Assembly: GCA_947503785.1 (NCBI GenBank)
Contig: CANNFB010000003.1
Span: 62,001-126,000 of the forward strand
Reading direction: 5' to 3'
Source: an uncultured Campylobacterales bacterium
GTDB taxonomy: Bacteria; Campylobacterota; Campylobacteria; Campylobacterales; Arcobacteraceae
DNA: 64,000 nt
Below, in pieces: positions 53,445 through 61,884 of this stretch. The position numbers and the translations under genes were made by a program. Position 1 is the stretch's first letter. Each line of letters starts with the position of its first letter. The notes beneath the pieces are model-generated. The model did not search any database and was not told the origin of the DNA. It saw nothing but the letters and a program-made list of their open reading frames with translations.

Positions 53445-53618
53445 TTATCTTTGCTTCTCTTGATAAAAACTACAATCAGTCTTGCTTGAGTTTTTAACAA
53501 CAATAGAAGGTATTTGTTGAGATTTAAAACCATAGGCATTACAACCATGAGGTTTATTCTGTTCCCATGTTACATAATAATAAACACATTTTTGGCATAC
53601 TATTCTTTTTGTATTCAT
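53445..53618 (-). CDS. Small Cys-rich protein
   Basis: A 57-residue protein from the ATG at 53618, two bases after the recR stop; a longer frame would run back into recR. Cysteines C8 and C11 (IVCQKCVYYY), one in HGCNAY and one in TDCSFYQ suggest a zinc or Fe-S site. No known function. It lies between recR and a sensor kinase on the same strand. Confidence 0.7.
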   Translation of the reverse strand: MNTKRIVCQKCVYYYVTWEQNKPHGCNAYGFKSQQIPSIVVKNSSKTDCSFYQEKQR

Positions 53619-53619
53619 A

Positions 53620-54192
53620 TTAAATTTCCACTTTACTCTGTATTGCTTTTGATAAAGATAATATATCAACATTTTCTAAACTAACACCCGTTGGAACTCC
53701 TTGGGCAATTTTTGTAAATTTAATATCTTTATTTTTTAATTTATCTTCAATATATAAAATAAATGCATCATTTGCAATAGATGGTGTGATAGCAAATAGT
53801 ATAGTTTCAACTTCGTTACTAAGTACAAACTCATTTAAACTATCTAAAGCGTGTTGTTCTAACTCTTCAATAACAAAATATTTACCATCAAATTGTTTAG
53901 AATCTTCAATTATAAATATATCTTTTGCACTTTGAACAATACACATTTTTGTACTATCTCGTGAGTCATCTAAGCATACTTCACATATTTCATGTTCACT
54001 CATCGAGCCACATTTAACACATTTTGTAATATTTTTTAAAGCATTTTCAATACTATGGGCAATTTTTATTCCACAATAATTATCATTCATCACGACATGA
54101 TAAGCTAACCTAAGTGCAGACTTTTTACCTATAGTTGGTAATGATTCAAATGCTTCTACTAGTTCATAAAATTTTTCTAGACCTTTTTTCAT
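53620..54192 (-). CDS. recR: RecR, recombination mediator
   Basis: A 190-residue RecFOR-pathway protein that loads RecA at gaps. The N-terminal HhH is LVEAFESLPTIGKKSALRLA; the Cys4 zinc site is CVKCGSMSEHEICEVC (near 56-71). A Toprim domain follows (CIVQSAKDIFIIEDSKQF), and the C-terminal GVPTGVSLENVDILSLSKA is typical. Normal length. First gene of a four-gene minus-strand run and divergent from dnaJ. Confidence 0.96.
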   Translation of the reverse strand: MKKGLEKFYELVEAFESLPTIGKKSALRLAYHVVMNDNYCGIKIAHSIENALKNITKCVKCGSMSEHEICEVCLDDSRDSTKMCIVQSAKDIFIIEDSKQFDGKYFVIEELEQHALDSLNEFVLSNEVETILFAITPSIANDAFILYIEDKLKNKDIKFTKIAQGVPTGVSLENVDILSLSKAIQSKVEI

Positions 54193-54274
54193 ATCGCGAT
54201 TATATCAAATATTTATTTTTTTTTAGATAAAATCGCGGATTAGATTAAATATAAATATTATTTAGGAGTTTACA

Positions 54275-55399
54275 TTGACTGAAATTGATTACTATGAACT
54301 ATTAGAAGTAAGTAGAGATGCTGATAAAAGTATTATTAAAAAAGCATATAGAAAAATGGCTATGAAGTATCATCCAGATAAAAATCCAGGTGATAATGAA
54401 GCTGAAGAATCATTTAAAGCAGTAAATGAAGCATATCAAGTATTAAGTGACCAAGAAAAAAGAGCTATCTATGATAGACATGGGAAAGCTGGGTTAGAAG
54501 GACATGGACAACAAAGAGGTGGTTTCTCAGGTGGTGGATTTGATGATTTAGGCTCAGTTTTTGAAGAAATGTTTGGTTCTGCCTTTGGTGGTGGCGGTTC
54601 TAGAAGACAAAAGAAATCGTATAACTACAATCTTGATGTTGCTGTTGAAGTTAGATTAGAATTTAATGAAGCAATTTTTGGATGTAAAAAAGATATTAAA
54701 TATCACTATAAAACAGCTTGTAAACCTTGTAAGGGTACAGGAGCTAAAGATGGTAAGTTATCTACATGTTCAACTTGTGCAGGGCAAGGTCAAGTTCATG
54801 CAAGACAAGGTTTTATGACTTTTGCACAAACATGTCCAACTTGTTCAGGTTCTGGACAAGCTGCTAGTTCTTCTTGTAAAAAATGTAATGCTACAGGTTA
54901 TGATGAAGTTAAAGATAACTTTAAAGTAGATATTCCTGAAGGTGTAAATGATGGAATGAGAATTAGAGTTTCTAATAAAGGAAATATTGCTCCAGATGGT
55001 TCAAGAGGAGATTTATACCTTGAAGTTTCTGTTAATGAAGACTCTCATTTTGTTAGACATGATGATGATATTTATTATGAAGCTCCAATTTTCTTTACAC
55101 AAGTAGCTCTAGGTGGAAAGATTACAATACCTGGATTAAGAGGTGAATTAGAACTTGATATCCCAGCAGGTGCAAAAGACAAGCAACAATTTACATTTAG
55201 AAACGAAGGTGTTAAATCTGTTCAAGGTCATGGAAAAGGTAATTTAGTAGTACAAATTAAAATTGAATATCCTAAAAAGTTAAATAATGAACAAAAAGAA
55301 CTTTTAGAAAAACTACAAGAAAGCTTCGGAGTTGAGAGTAAACCTCATGAAACAAGTTTTGAAGGTATGTTTGAAAAAGCAAAAAAGTGGTTTTCTTAA
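54275..55399 (+). CDS. dnaJ: DnaJ, Hsp40 co-chaperone
   Basis: A 374-residue type I DnaJ. The J domain is at residues 1-70 with YHPDKNPG; the Gly/Phe-rich region is at about 75-110. The zinc domain has four CxxCxGxG-type repeats ([32 protein letters not shown]), followed by the substrate-binding domains. It stimulates DnaK. The start is TTG after TAGGAG. It is divergent from recR. Confidence 0.97.
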   Translation: MTEIDYYELLEVSRDADKSIIKKAYRKMAMKYHPDKNPGDNEAEESFKAVNEAYQVLSDQEKRAIYDRHGKAGLEGHGQQRGGFSGGGFDDLGSVFEEMFGSAFGGGGSRRQKKSYNYNLDVAVEVRLEFNEAIFGCKKDIKYHYKTACKPCKGTGAKDGKLSTCSTCAGQGQVHARQGFMTFAQTCPTCSGSGQAASSSCKKCNATGYDEVKDNFKVDIPEGVNDGMRIRVSNKGNIAPDGSRGDLYLEVSVNEDSHFVRHDDDIYYEAPIFFTQVALGGKITIPGLRGELELDIPAGAKDKQQFTFRNEGVKSVQGHGKGNLVVQIKIEYPKKLNNEQKELLEKLQESFGVESKPHETSFEGMFEKAKKWFS

Positions 55400-55488
55400 A
55401 ATAAATATTCAAAAAAGTTTGATTACAAAACCATATTTATATAAAAATTAATGTAAAATATTTTTATAAAATGATAATAAGGAAATAT

Positions 55489-56706
55489 ATGAAATCTAAT
55501 TATTTAGAAACTACTCCAGATAAAGATGGATACTTTGGTATATTTGGTGGATCGTTTATTCCACCAATGCTTGAAAAACCATTTCAAGATATAAAAAAAG
55601 CATATGAACAACTTAAAAATTCTCCAGAATTTATTGATGAACTTAAATATGTTAGAAAACATTATCAGGGAAGACCTACTCCTATTTCATTTGCTAAAAA
55701 CCTAACAAAACATTGTGGTGGAGCAAAAATATATTTAAAAAGAGAAGATTTAAATCACACAGGTGCACATAAATTAAATCATTGTATGGCTGAAGTAATA
55801 TTAGCAAAACATTTAGGAAAAACGAAAGTAATTGCTGAAACTGGTGCTGGACAACATGGTGTTGCTCTAGCTACTGCTGCTGCTTATTTTGGTTTAGAGT
55901 GTGAAATTCATATGGGTGAAGTTGATATTATTAAAGAACACCCAAATGTTATTAGAATGAAAGTACTTGGTGCAAAAATTGTACCTGTTACAAAAGGTTT
56001 AAAAACACTAAAAGAAGCAGTTGATTCAGCATTTGAATCGTATATAGCTCAAACTGAGGATGCAATATATTGTATTGGTTCAGTGGTAGGTCCTCATCCT
56101 TTTCCAATGATGGTAAGAGATTTTCAAAGTATAATTGGTATTGAATCAAAAGAGCAATTCAAAGAACATGAAAATTCAAATCCTAATCATGTAGTTGCAT
56201 GTGTGGGTGGTGGTTCTAATGCTATGGGTATATTTGCAGGCTTTATAGACGATGAAGATGTAAATTTAATCGGTGTTGAACCTATGGGAGTTGGTGAAGA
56301 ATTAGGTGAACACGCAGCTTCTTTAACTTATGGTGAAGAAGGTGTTATGCATGGATTTAATTCTATTATGTTAAAAGATGAAAATGGAGAACCTGCTCCT
56401 GTTTATTCAATAGGTTCTGGAATTGATTACCCATCAGTTGGTCCAGAACATGCACATTTAAAAGACATAGGTAGAACAAAAGTTGGCTTATGTAATGACA
56501 GTGAAGCTGTTGATGCATTTTATAAGCTTTCTCAATTAGAAGGTATTATTCCAGCTTTAGAATCAGCTCATGCAATTGGTTATGCCATGAAATTAGCTAA
56601 AACATTACCTGAAGATAAAACTATATTAGTTAACTTATCAGGTCGTGGAGATAAGGATATTGATTTTGTTGTTGAAAATCACCCTATTCCAAATGCAAAG
56701 TTCTAA
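55489..56706 (+). CDS. trpB: Tryptophan synthase beta chain, orphan type
   Basis: About 405 residues from the ATG at 55489 (AAGGAAAT upstream; an earlier in-frame ATG at 55471 has none). The PLP lysine is in [10 protein letters not shown], catalytic Glu in [11 protein letters not shown], the phosphate loop is GGGSNA and the end motif is [13 protein letters not shown]. The HKLNHCMAE and [13 protein letters not shown] stretches differ from classical TrpB and resemble a paralogue group often found without trpA. No trpA is adjacent. It makes tryptophan from indole and serine, or scavenges indole if a second TrpB exists. Its last four bases overlap a convergent gene. Confidence 0.88.
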   Translation: MKSNYLETTPDKDGYFGIFGGSFIPPMLEKPFQDIKKAYEQLKNSPEFIDELKYVRKHYQGRPTPISFAKNLTKHCGGAKIYLKREDLNHTGAHKLNHCMAEVILAKHLGKTKVIAETGAGQHGVALATAAAYFGLECEIHMGEVDIIKEHPNVIRMKVLGAKIVPVTKGLKTLKEAVDSAFESYIAQTEDAIYCIGSVVGPHPFPMMVRDFQSIIGIESKEQFKEHENSNPNHVVACVGGGSNAMGIFAGFIDDEDVNLIGVEPMGVGEELGEHAASLTYGEEGVMHGFNSIMLKDENGEPAPVYSIGSGIDYPSVGPEHAHLKDIGRTKVGLCNDSEAVDAFYKLSQLEGIIPALESAHAIGYAMKLAKTLPEDKTILVNLSGRGDKDIDFVVENHPIPNAKF

Positions 56707-57374
56707 AACTGTTTAATTAAATTTTTATTAATATTATCAAGCTCTTCATATTTGAACTTTAATTGTTCATATTGAAGAGCATAATCTTTATATAAAAAAG
56801 AGTAATCGTTTTCATCTTCATCTTTATATCTTCCATATCTATCTTTTGTAGTACTTGATAAAGCATCAACAAAACTAAATGAATTTATTGAAGTTAATAT
56901 TTGATCTAAGCTATCTTGTGAAATTACATCTGTAGTTTTTCTATTTGCATTATCTATTTTATTTGAAATAGAAACCTGTAGTAAGTCTGCTAAAGAATTT
57001 GAAGAAGATGAGTTTAAAAAACTATTTTTATCTTCATATCTATCATAGAGATAAGAGTATCCTATCTCAAAAGGTTGTCCTAAAACAGTATTAAATAAAG
57101 CCTTTCCTAAAATATCATCTTGTGTAAAAAGTGTAGAAAGTCTAAGGTTTTTTGCCATTTGTTTATCTTTTTCATCTTTAAAGACAGTATCTATTTCCTC
57201 TAGGGTTATTCCTTTAATATTATCGTATGTAAAAGAATTATTTCTTTTTATATCTTCTATATCTGTTTTGGATGTTGAAATTAAAGAGTTTAAAAAATCA
57301 TTTGACTTAACTGATGTATCTAATTCTTTAAGCTCATTTTTTAATAAAATTTCATTTATAGTAGATGTAATCAT
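56703..57374 (-). CDS. Hypothetical protein
   Basis: A 223-residue, charged, Asn/Ser-rich soluble protein with no Cys and no signal peptide. Helical stretches dominate, with a likely coiled coil at the end ([19 protein letters not shown]). Two low-complexity serine patches ([12 protein letters not shown] and [11 protein letters not shown]) are present. It follows the ferritin-like gene by 15 bases on the same strand and overlaps trpB by four bases at its end. I recognise no family. Confidence 0.65.
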   Translation of the reverse strand: MITSTINEILLKNELKELDTSVKSNDFLNSLISTSKTDIEDIKRNNSFTYDNIKGITLEEIDTVFKDEKDKQMAKNLRLSTLFTQDDILGKALFNTVLGQPFEIGYSYLYDRYEDKNSFLNSSSSNSLADLLQVSISNKIDNANRKTTDVISQDSLDQILTSINSFSFVDALSSTTKDRYGRYKDEDENDYSFLYKDYALQYEQLKFKYEELDNINKNLIKQF

Positions 57375-57389
57375 CTTAATACCTTTAAA

Positions 57390-58208
57390 TTACTTACAAT
57401 CATTTTTCTTAGATAAAATTTTTAGAACATCACAAGAAAAACCTGCTTGCTTTCTTGCTTCAAAATTTAAATCCATTTTTCTTTTTGTTGAACCTGGATA
57501 AACATCTTCAATAATTTCTAAATATGTAGAATCATAATCTAATCCTTCTAAATCGCAGGCATATTTATACCATGTATCACCTTTTCTAACATGATCAACT
57601 TCTTCTTCTAAAATAGTTTCTAAAACAGCTAATATTTTTCTATTAAAAGGATCATTATTTGATTTTAATTTTTCCATAATCTTAGGGTTTTGATCTAAAC
57701 CATTTGCTTCAAGATATCTAGGAACGGCAGCCATTCTTCTTAAAAAAGTAGGAGTGTCTTGTAAGGCTTCAAATAAATTTTTATGTACAGGAAAATCACC
57801 ATACTTCCCATTTAACTCATTTAATAATTTTTCTAACATTAAAAAATGTCTAATTTCATCACTAGCAACTTCAAGCCAATCTTGATAATATTTTATTGGT
57901 AAATCTTTAAATCTTAATGCAGCATCAAGAGCTAAATCAATTGCAGAATATTCAATGTGTAAAATAGTATGTATTAAATATCTTTTGCCATCATCAGTAT
58001 TAAAATTCTTTATTTTTGGAAGTGCTGTTGGTTTAACTATTTCTAGAAAAGTACTGTATGCTGGCTGTATTAACTTACAAGGTTTATATGAATCGTTTAA
58101 CGTATAATCATTGTTTAAAAATTTTTCATAAAATTTATTAAACTTATCTATCTTATTTTTAGGTTCACTTGCTAATAAAACTTCTTCAAGTGTATTAAAA
58201 TAATCCAT
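57390..58208 (-). CDS. Ferritin-like DUF455 protein
   Basis: A 272-residue helical protein of the DUF455 ferritin-like group. The di-metal-type motifs are HIEYSAIDLALDAALR near 89-104, ASDEIRHFLMLEKLL near 115-129, and EEEVDHVRKGDTWYKYAC near 201-218. These put Glu and His at the usual places for a carboxylate-bridged iron pair. Members are thought to act in RNA or small-molecule oxidation, but no function is settled. A hypothetical gene follows, and an MBL hydrolase is divergent. Confidence 0.82.
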   Translation of the reverse strand: MDYFNTLEEVLLASEPKNKIDKFNKFYEKFLNNDYTLNDSYKPCKLIQPAYSTFLEIVKPTALPKIKNFNTDDGKRYLIHTILHIEYSAIDLALDAALRFKDLPIKYYQDWLEVASDEIRHFLMLEKLLNELNGKYGDFPVHKNLFEALQDTPTFLRRMAAVPRYLEANGLDQNPKIMEKLKSNNDPFNRKILAVLETILEEEVDHVRKGDTWYKYACDLEGLDYDSTYLEIIEDVYPGSTKRKMDLNFEARKQAGFSCDVLKILSKKNDCK

Positions 58209-58261
58209 TCGTAACCTCTTTCTTGATATAATTTACCAATTTTAGCAAAGTAAGGTTTAAA

Positions 58262-58855
58262 ATGGATATAAAAGTTCAAGCAATGGGTGATTATCAAACA
58301 AATTGTTATATTGCAACTATTGATGGAAAAGATTTAATAATCGATCCAGGTATGGATTCATTAAGATGGATAAAGACTCAAGTTACAAATCCAATAGCGA
58401 TATTAAATACACATGGACATTTTGATCATGTATGGTCAAATGCAGAAGTACAAAAAGAGTATAACTTAAAAATATATACTCCTACAGATGATACTTTTAT
58501 GTTAGAGAAAGACCCCTATGGATTAGGAATGCCACCTTCAACTCCTGATGTATTAATACAACCTGATGAAGAAATTGAGATTGAGGGAATTAAAATAAAA
58601 TTCCATCATTTTCCAGGACATACCCCTGGATGTTCTGCAATACAAATAAATGAGCACTTATTTACAGGTGACTTTATTTTTAAAGGTACGATTGGAAGAT
58701 TTGATTTTCCAGCTTCAAATGCCTTACAAATGAAACAAAGTATTAAAAAAGTTTTAACATGGGATGATGATTTTCATATTTATCCAGGTCATGGAGATAA
58801 AACAACATTAAGAAGTGAAATACATACATTAAAACAATGGGAAGCTAGTATATAA
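58262..58855 (+). CDS. MBL-fold metallohydrolase, glyoxalase II-like
   Basis: A 197-residue metallo-beta-lactamase-fold enzyme with NTHGHFDHVW (near 43-52), the later HFPGHTPGCSAI and TGDFIFKGTIGRFDFP, and final IYPGHGDKTTL. This is the glyoxalase-II/persulfide-dioxygenase-like subset; the substrate might be a thioester or other ester. It is first in a plus-strand run with two GGDEF-like genes starting 10 bases after. Confidence 0.85.
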   Translation: MDIKVQAMGDYQTNCYIATIDGKDLIIDPGMDSLRWIKTQVTNPIAILNTHGHFDHVWSNAEVQKEYNLKIYTPTDDTFMLEKDPYGLGMPPSTPDVLIQPDEEIEIEGIKIKFHHFPGHTPGCSAIQINEHLFTGDFIFKGTIGRFDFPASNALQMKQSIKKVLTWDDDFHIYPGHGDKTTLRSEIHTLKQWEASI

Positions 58856-58865
58856 AGGACTAATT

Positions 58866-59771
58866 TTGAATCAAACTTGTGAAGATATAATTAAAAAAAA
58901 TGAGGAATTAAAACTATTAAATAGATTAGAAGATATCTATTTAGAAATATTCAATCATTTAAAAAAAGAATATAATATTTCTCAAATGGAAATATTATTA
59001 AAAACAATAGATAAAACAGAATCTTTATATAAATCAGAAGAAATTATTTATGATGATTTTTTAAATAGCTTAAAATATATTGAAAATGAAAATACTCAGA
59101 TATATTTTTTAATTTATTTAAAAACAAAAGAAGATAATGATTTAATTATCAAAGATTTACCTAAATTAAAACTTGCATTAGAGTTCTATTCTTCATCTTT
59201 GTATAATAAATATCTTGAAAAGTCTATTCATGAATTGTCAATTGTAGATTCTGTTACGGGAGCCTTTAATAGGTCTTATTTAGATGTATATGTTGATAAT
59301 ATACTCAATATATCAAATAGAGAACAGAAAAAAGTTGGTTTTTTAAAAATAGGAATTGATCAATTTAAAGCAGTTGTTGATGAGTTTGATTATACAGTTG
59401 GCGATAAAGTATTAGTTGAATTAACTTCTACATTAAAGGAAAGTGTAAGAATATCAGATATCGTTATTAAAATGTCAGAAGATGAATTTTTAGTTATCTT
59501 ATTGAATGTTATTAATGAAAATAATGCTACAATAGTAACAGATAAATTAATTAATAATTTTTCTAATAGAAAAGTATTAGTTAATGATGACACAAAGCAA
59601 ACTCTTAAAAAAACTATTTGCGTTGGTATGTCTATCTATCCCGATGATGCTACAAATATTGATGATGCTATTAAAAAAGCAGATGTTGCATTATACGAAG
59701 CAAGAAATATAGGAAGAAGTAAATATTACAAGTATAGTGAAGAGAGTGTTAATTCAATTGATTTTTTTTAG
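58866..59771 (+). CDS. Degenerate GGDEF-domain protein A
   Basis: A 301-residue protein starting with TTG. Residues 1-125 are a helical N-terminal region with no membrane segment. The GGDEF domain (about 130-298) has SVTGAFNRSYLDVY and KADVALYEARNIGRSKYY. The signature is MSEDEF instead of GGDEF, and the guanine-binding Asn is lost (FKAVVDEFDYTVGD). It is therefore unlikely to make c-di-GMP and may bind nucleotide or act as a partner. The next gene is a clear paralogue with similar losses. Confidence 0.82.
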   Translation: MNQTCEDIIKKNEELKLLNRLEDIYLEIFNHLKKEYNISQMEILLKTIDKTESLYKSEEIIYDDFLNSLKYIENENTQIYFLIYLKTKEDNDLIIKDLPKLKLALEFYSSSLYNKYLEKSIHELSIVDSVTGAFNRSYLDVYVDNILNISNREQKKVGFLKIGIDQFKAVVDEFDYTVGDKVLVELTSTLKESVRISDIVIKMSEDEFLVILLNVINENNATIVTDKLINNFSNRKVLVNDDTKQTLKKTICVGMSIYPDDATNIDDAIKKADVALYEARNIGRSKYYKYSEESVNSIDFF

Positions 59772-59780
59772 GCGGTAATT

Positions 59781-60755
59781 TTGAAAAATAAGATTTTAGA
59801 TTTAATTAAGTCATCTACAAATAATAAAAATGATTTCATCGCATTAAGTAGTATATTTACTCTACATGAACAATTGCAATATGCATCTAATATTAATCAA
59901 ATGGCTGATGATATTTATACATGGTTAAATAAAGAATTTAGTATTGATAATGTTGTTTTTGCATTATTTGATATTAATACAAACTCAAGAGAAGAAATTT
60001 TGATAAAAGGTGAAGATTTTTATCTAGATGATGATTACTCTTGTTTCTTTATAATAAATACTCATACAAATTTAAATGCTACAGTATCTTTTAATGCTAC
60101 ATCAAATGTACATTTTCAAGTAATACAATCAAAATACAATACAATCGAAGCTGCATTTTTTCAAATTTCTCCAATAATTCAAAATGGGATAATGAAAAAA
60201 AACTTCATAGAATCATCTTCTTTGGATTCAGTAACAAAAGTTTACAATAGAAATTATTTAATTGAAAACTTAATGAAACACCTAAATCTTACAAAACACA
60301 ACAACAGCGAGATTTATTTTCTAATGGTTGGTGTTGATCGTTTTAAAGCAGTAATTGATGAGTTTGATTATGATGCAGGAGATAAAGTATTAATAGAATT
60401 AGCAAAAATTATTCATACTAATATTAATGAATTTGATATGGTTGCAAGACTTAATGCTGATGAATTCTTAGTTACAATATTAAGTAATTCTTCTGAATAT
60501 GAAGCAATGCAAACAGCTAAAAGAATTATTGAAGGTTTTGCAAATAAAAAAATAGTAATTAATGAAAGTACACATCAAACATTACTAAAAACTACATCTA
60601 TTGGTTTTGAAACATTTGATAATAATGACGATCGAACGATTACAGACTCAATAAAAAATGCAGACATCGCACTTTATGAAGCAAAAAATAAAGGTCGAAG
60701 TCAACTATTTAAATTTTCTGATTTAAAAGAAGAAGATACAATAGATTTATTTTAA
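59781..60755 (+). CDS. Degenerate GGDEF-domain protein B
   Basis: A 324-residue paralogue of the preceding gene, starting with TTG after GGCGGTAATT. The N-terminal 150 residues differ in sequence but are also soluble and may form a GAF-like sensor (SIDNVVFALFDIN). The GGDEF domain keeps DSVTKVYNRNYLI and NADIALYEAKNKGRSQLF, yet reads LNADEF and FKAVIDEFDYDAGD. The same two features are lost, so the pair is probably a conserved non-cyclase module. Its 3' end is part of a 15-base hairpin. Confidence 0.82.
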   Translation: MKNKILDLIKSSTNNKNDFIALSSIFTLHEQLQYASNINQMADDIYTWLNKEFSIDNVVFALFDINTNSREEILIKGEDFYLDDDYSCFFIINTHTNLNATVSFNATSNVHFQVIQSKYNTIEAAFFQISPIIQNGIMKKNFIESSSLDSVTKVYNRNYLIENLMKHLNLTKHNNSEIYFLMVGVDRFKAVIDEFDYDAGDKVLIELAKIIHTNINEFDMVARLNADEFLVTILSNSSEYEAMQTAKRIIEGFANKKIVINESTHQTLLKTTSIGFETFDNNDDRTITDSIKNADIALYEAKNKGRSQLFKFSDLKEEDTIDLF

Positions 60756-60768
60756 TCTATTGTATCTT
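60733..60768. terminator. Convergent terminator built from coding ends
   Basis: A 15-base perfect stem AAGATACAATAGATT / AATCTATTGTATCTT with a six-base loop. The left arm is the last codons of the GGDEF gene and the right arm the last codons of cmoB, so the terminator is entirely within or next to both coding ends. T-rich sequence on both sides allows use in either direction. Confidence 0.75.
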
Positions 60769-61680
60769 TTTAGCTTTCATATATACTCTTTTTGGAGCAG
60801 GATATCCTTCAACTGTTTTAGTTTTGTCTTTTTCATCTAAAAAGTCTTCTAAACTTTGATCAAATGACCAAGGAGTTTTTCTTTGCTCTTCACTTGTAGT
60901 TGTTGTAACTGCAATTACCTCTATATTTTCAAAACCAGCTCTACTTAACCAATTTGTTAATGCAGGAATTGTAGGAATAAAATAAATATTAGGAATTTTA
61001 GAATATCTTTTATTAGGTGTTAAGCAAATCTCTTCATCTCCATCTATCATAAAAGTATCAATTAAAATCTCACCCTTAGAGTTTAAACCTCGAGCAAGTG
61101 ACTTTAATGTTCCAACAGGATCTGCTCTATGATATAAAACACCTAGCATGAATATAAAATCAAACTTATGATTATAAAACTCTAAATGCTCGACACCTAA
61201 CATTTCATAAGTAATATCTGATTTTACAAAATGATTAATAAACTCAAATTGATGTAATGTTAAAGGAGCAGGATCAAAACCAATTAATTTTTTTGGTTTG
61301 TCTTCTAGCATTCTAAACATATAATATCCATTGTTACAACCAATATCTGCAACAACCTTATCTTTTAAATTAAAATGAGGTCTTATTAAATTATATTTAA
61401 TATTACTTTGCCATTCACTATCTATTTCAATACCAAATAAATTAAAAGGTCCTTTTCTCCAAGGAATCAAAATTTTAGCAGTTTCTTCAACTAATTGTAA
61501 TTCTTCTTCTGTTAAATCTTCTTTTTTTCCAATACTAAACCAATCACTATAATCAATTGATAAATCATCAATATTTATAGCCTTAGAAACTTCTTGAATT
61601 TTTGTGAACCAAGGCTCTACATTCTTCCAAGTTCTGCAATCTTCTTTCTTTTTTTGTAATGTTATTAAATCCATTTGCAA
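60757..61680 (-). CDS. cmoB: CmoB, tRNA U34 carboxymethyltransferase
   Basis: A 307-residue SAM-fold enzyme that uses carboxy-SAM to make cmo5U at tRNA position 34. WRKGPFNLFGIEIDSEWQS and VADIGCNNGYYMFRML (near 121-136) are CmoB signatures, and LGVLYHRADPVGTLKSLA and RKTPWSFDQSL are also diagnostic. Its partner CmoA is not in the window. It is divergent from the ccsBA gene. Confidence 0.95.
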   Translation of the reverse strand: MQMDLITLQKKKEDCRTWKNVEPWFTKIQEVSKAINIDDLSIDYSDWFSIGKKEDLTEEELQLVEETAKILIPWRKGPFNLFGIEIDSEWQSNIKYNLIRPHFNLKDKVVADIGCNNGYYMFRMLEDKPKKLIGFDPAPLTLHQFEFINHFVKSDITYEMLGVEHLEFYNHKFDFIFMLGVLYHRADPVGTLKSLARGLNSKGEILIDTFMIDGDEEICLTPNKRYSKIPNIYFIPTIPALTNWLSRAGFENIEVIAVTTTTSEEQRKTPWSFDQSLEDFLDEKDKTKTVEGYPAPKRVYMKAKKIQ

Positions 61681-61740
61681 TTATAAGTATTTTTAATAAA
61701 ATGTTATCTTAAATCAATAAGAAATAAACTCTTCTTTTGA

Positions 61741-61763
61741 TATAATTGTGTTTTAATCACAAT
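61741..61763 (+). promoter_or_regulatory. Candidate ccsBA promoter and palindrome
   Basis: A TATAAT box (61741-61746) overlaps a palindrome ATTGTG-TTTTAAT-CACAAT (61745-61763) in the 204-base cmoB/ccsBA gap. The palindrome just downstream of a -10 suggests a repressor site. Further down, GTTAAC-GATAA-GTTAAC (61825-61841) is a second repeated element. No regulator is identified. Confidence 0.4.
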
Positions 61764-61884
61764 ATATTAGATTTGGCACTTTTGTAGCACAAATAATATG
61801 TAAAATATTCAAAAGATATTCTTTGTTAACGATAAGTTAACTACTTATGAATATAATTAAACAATAATTTAAAAAGGATTTTTA

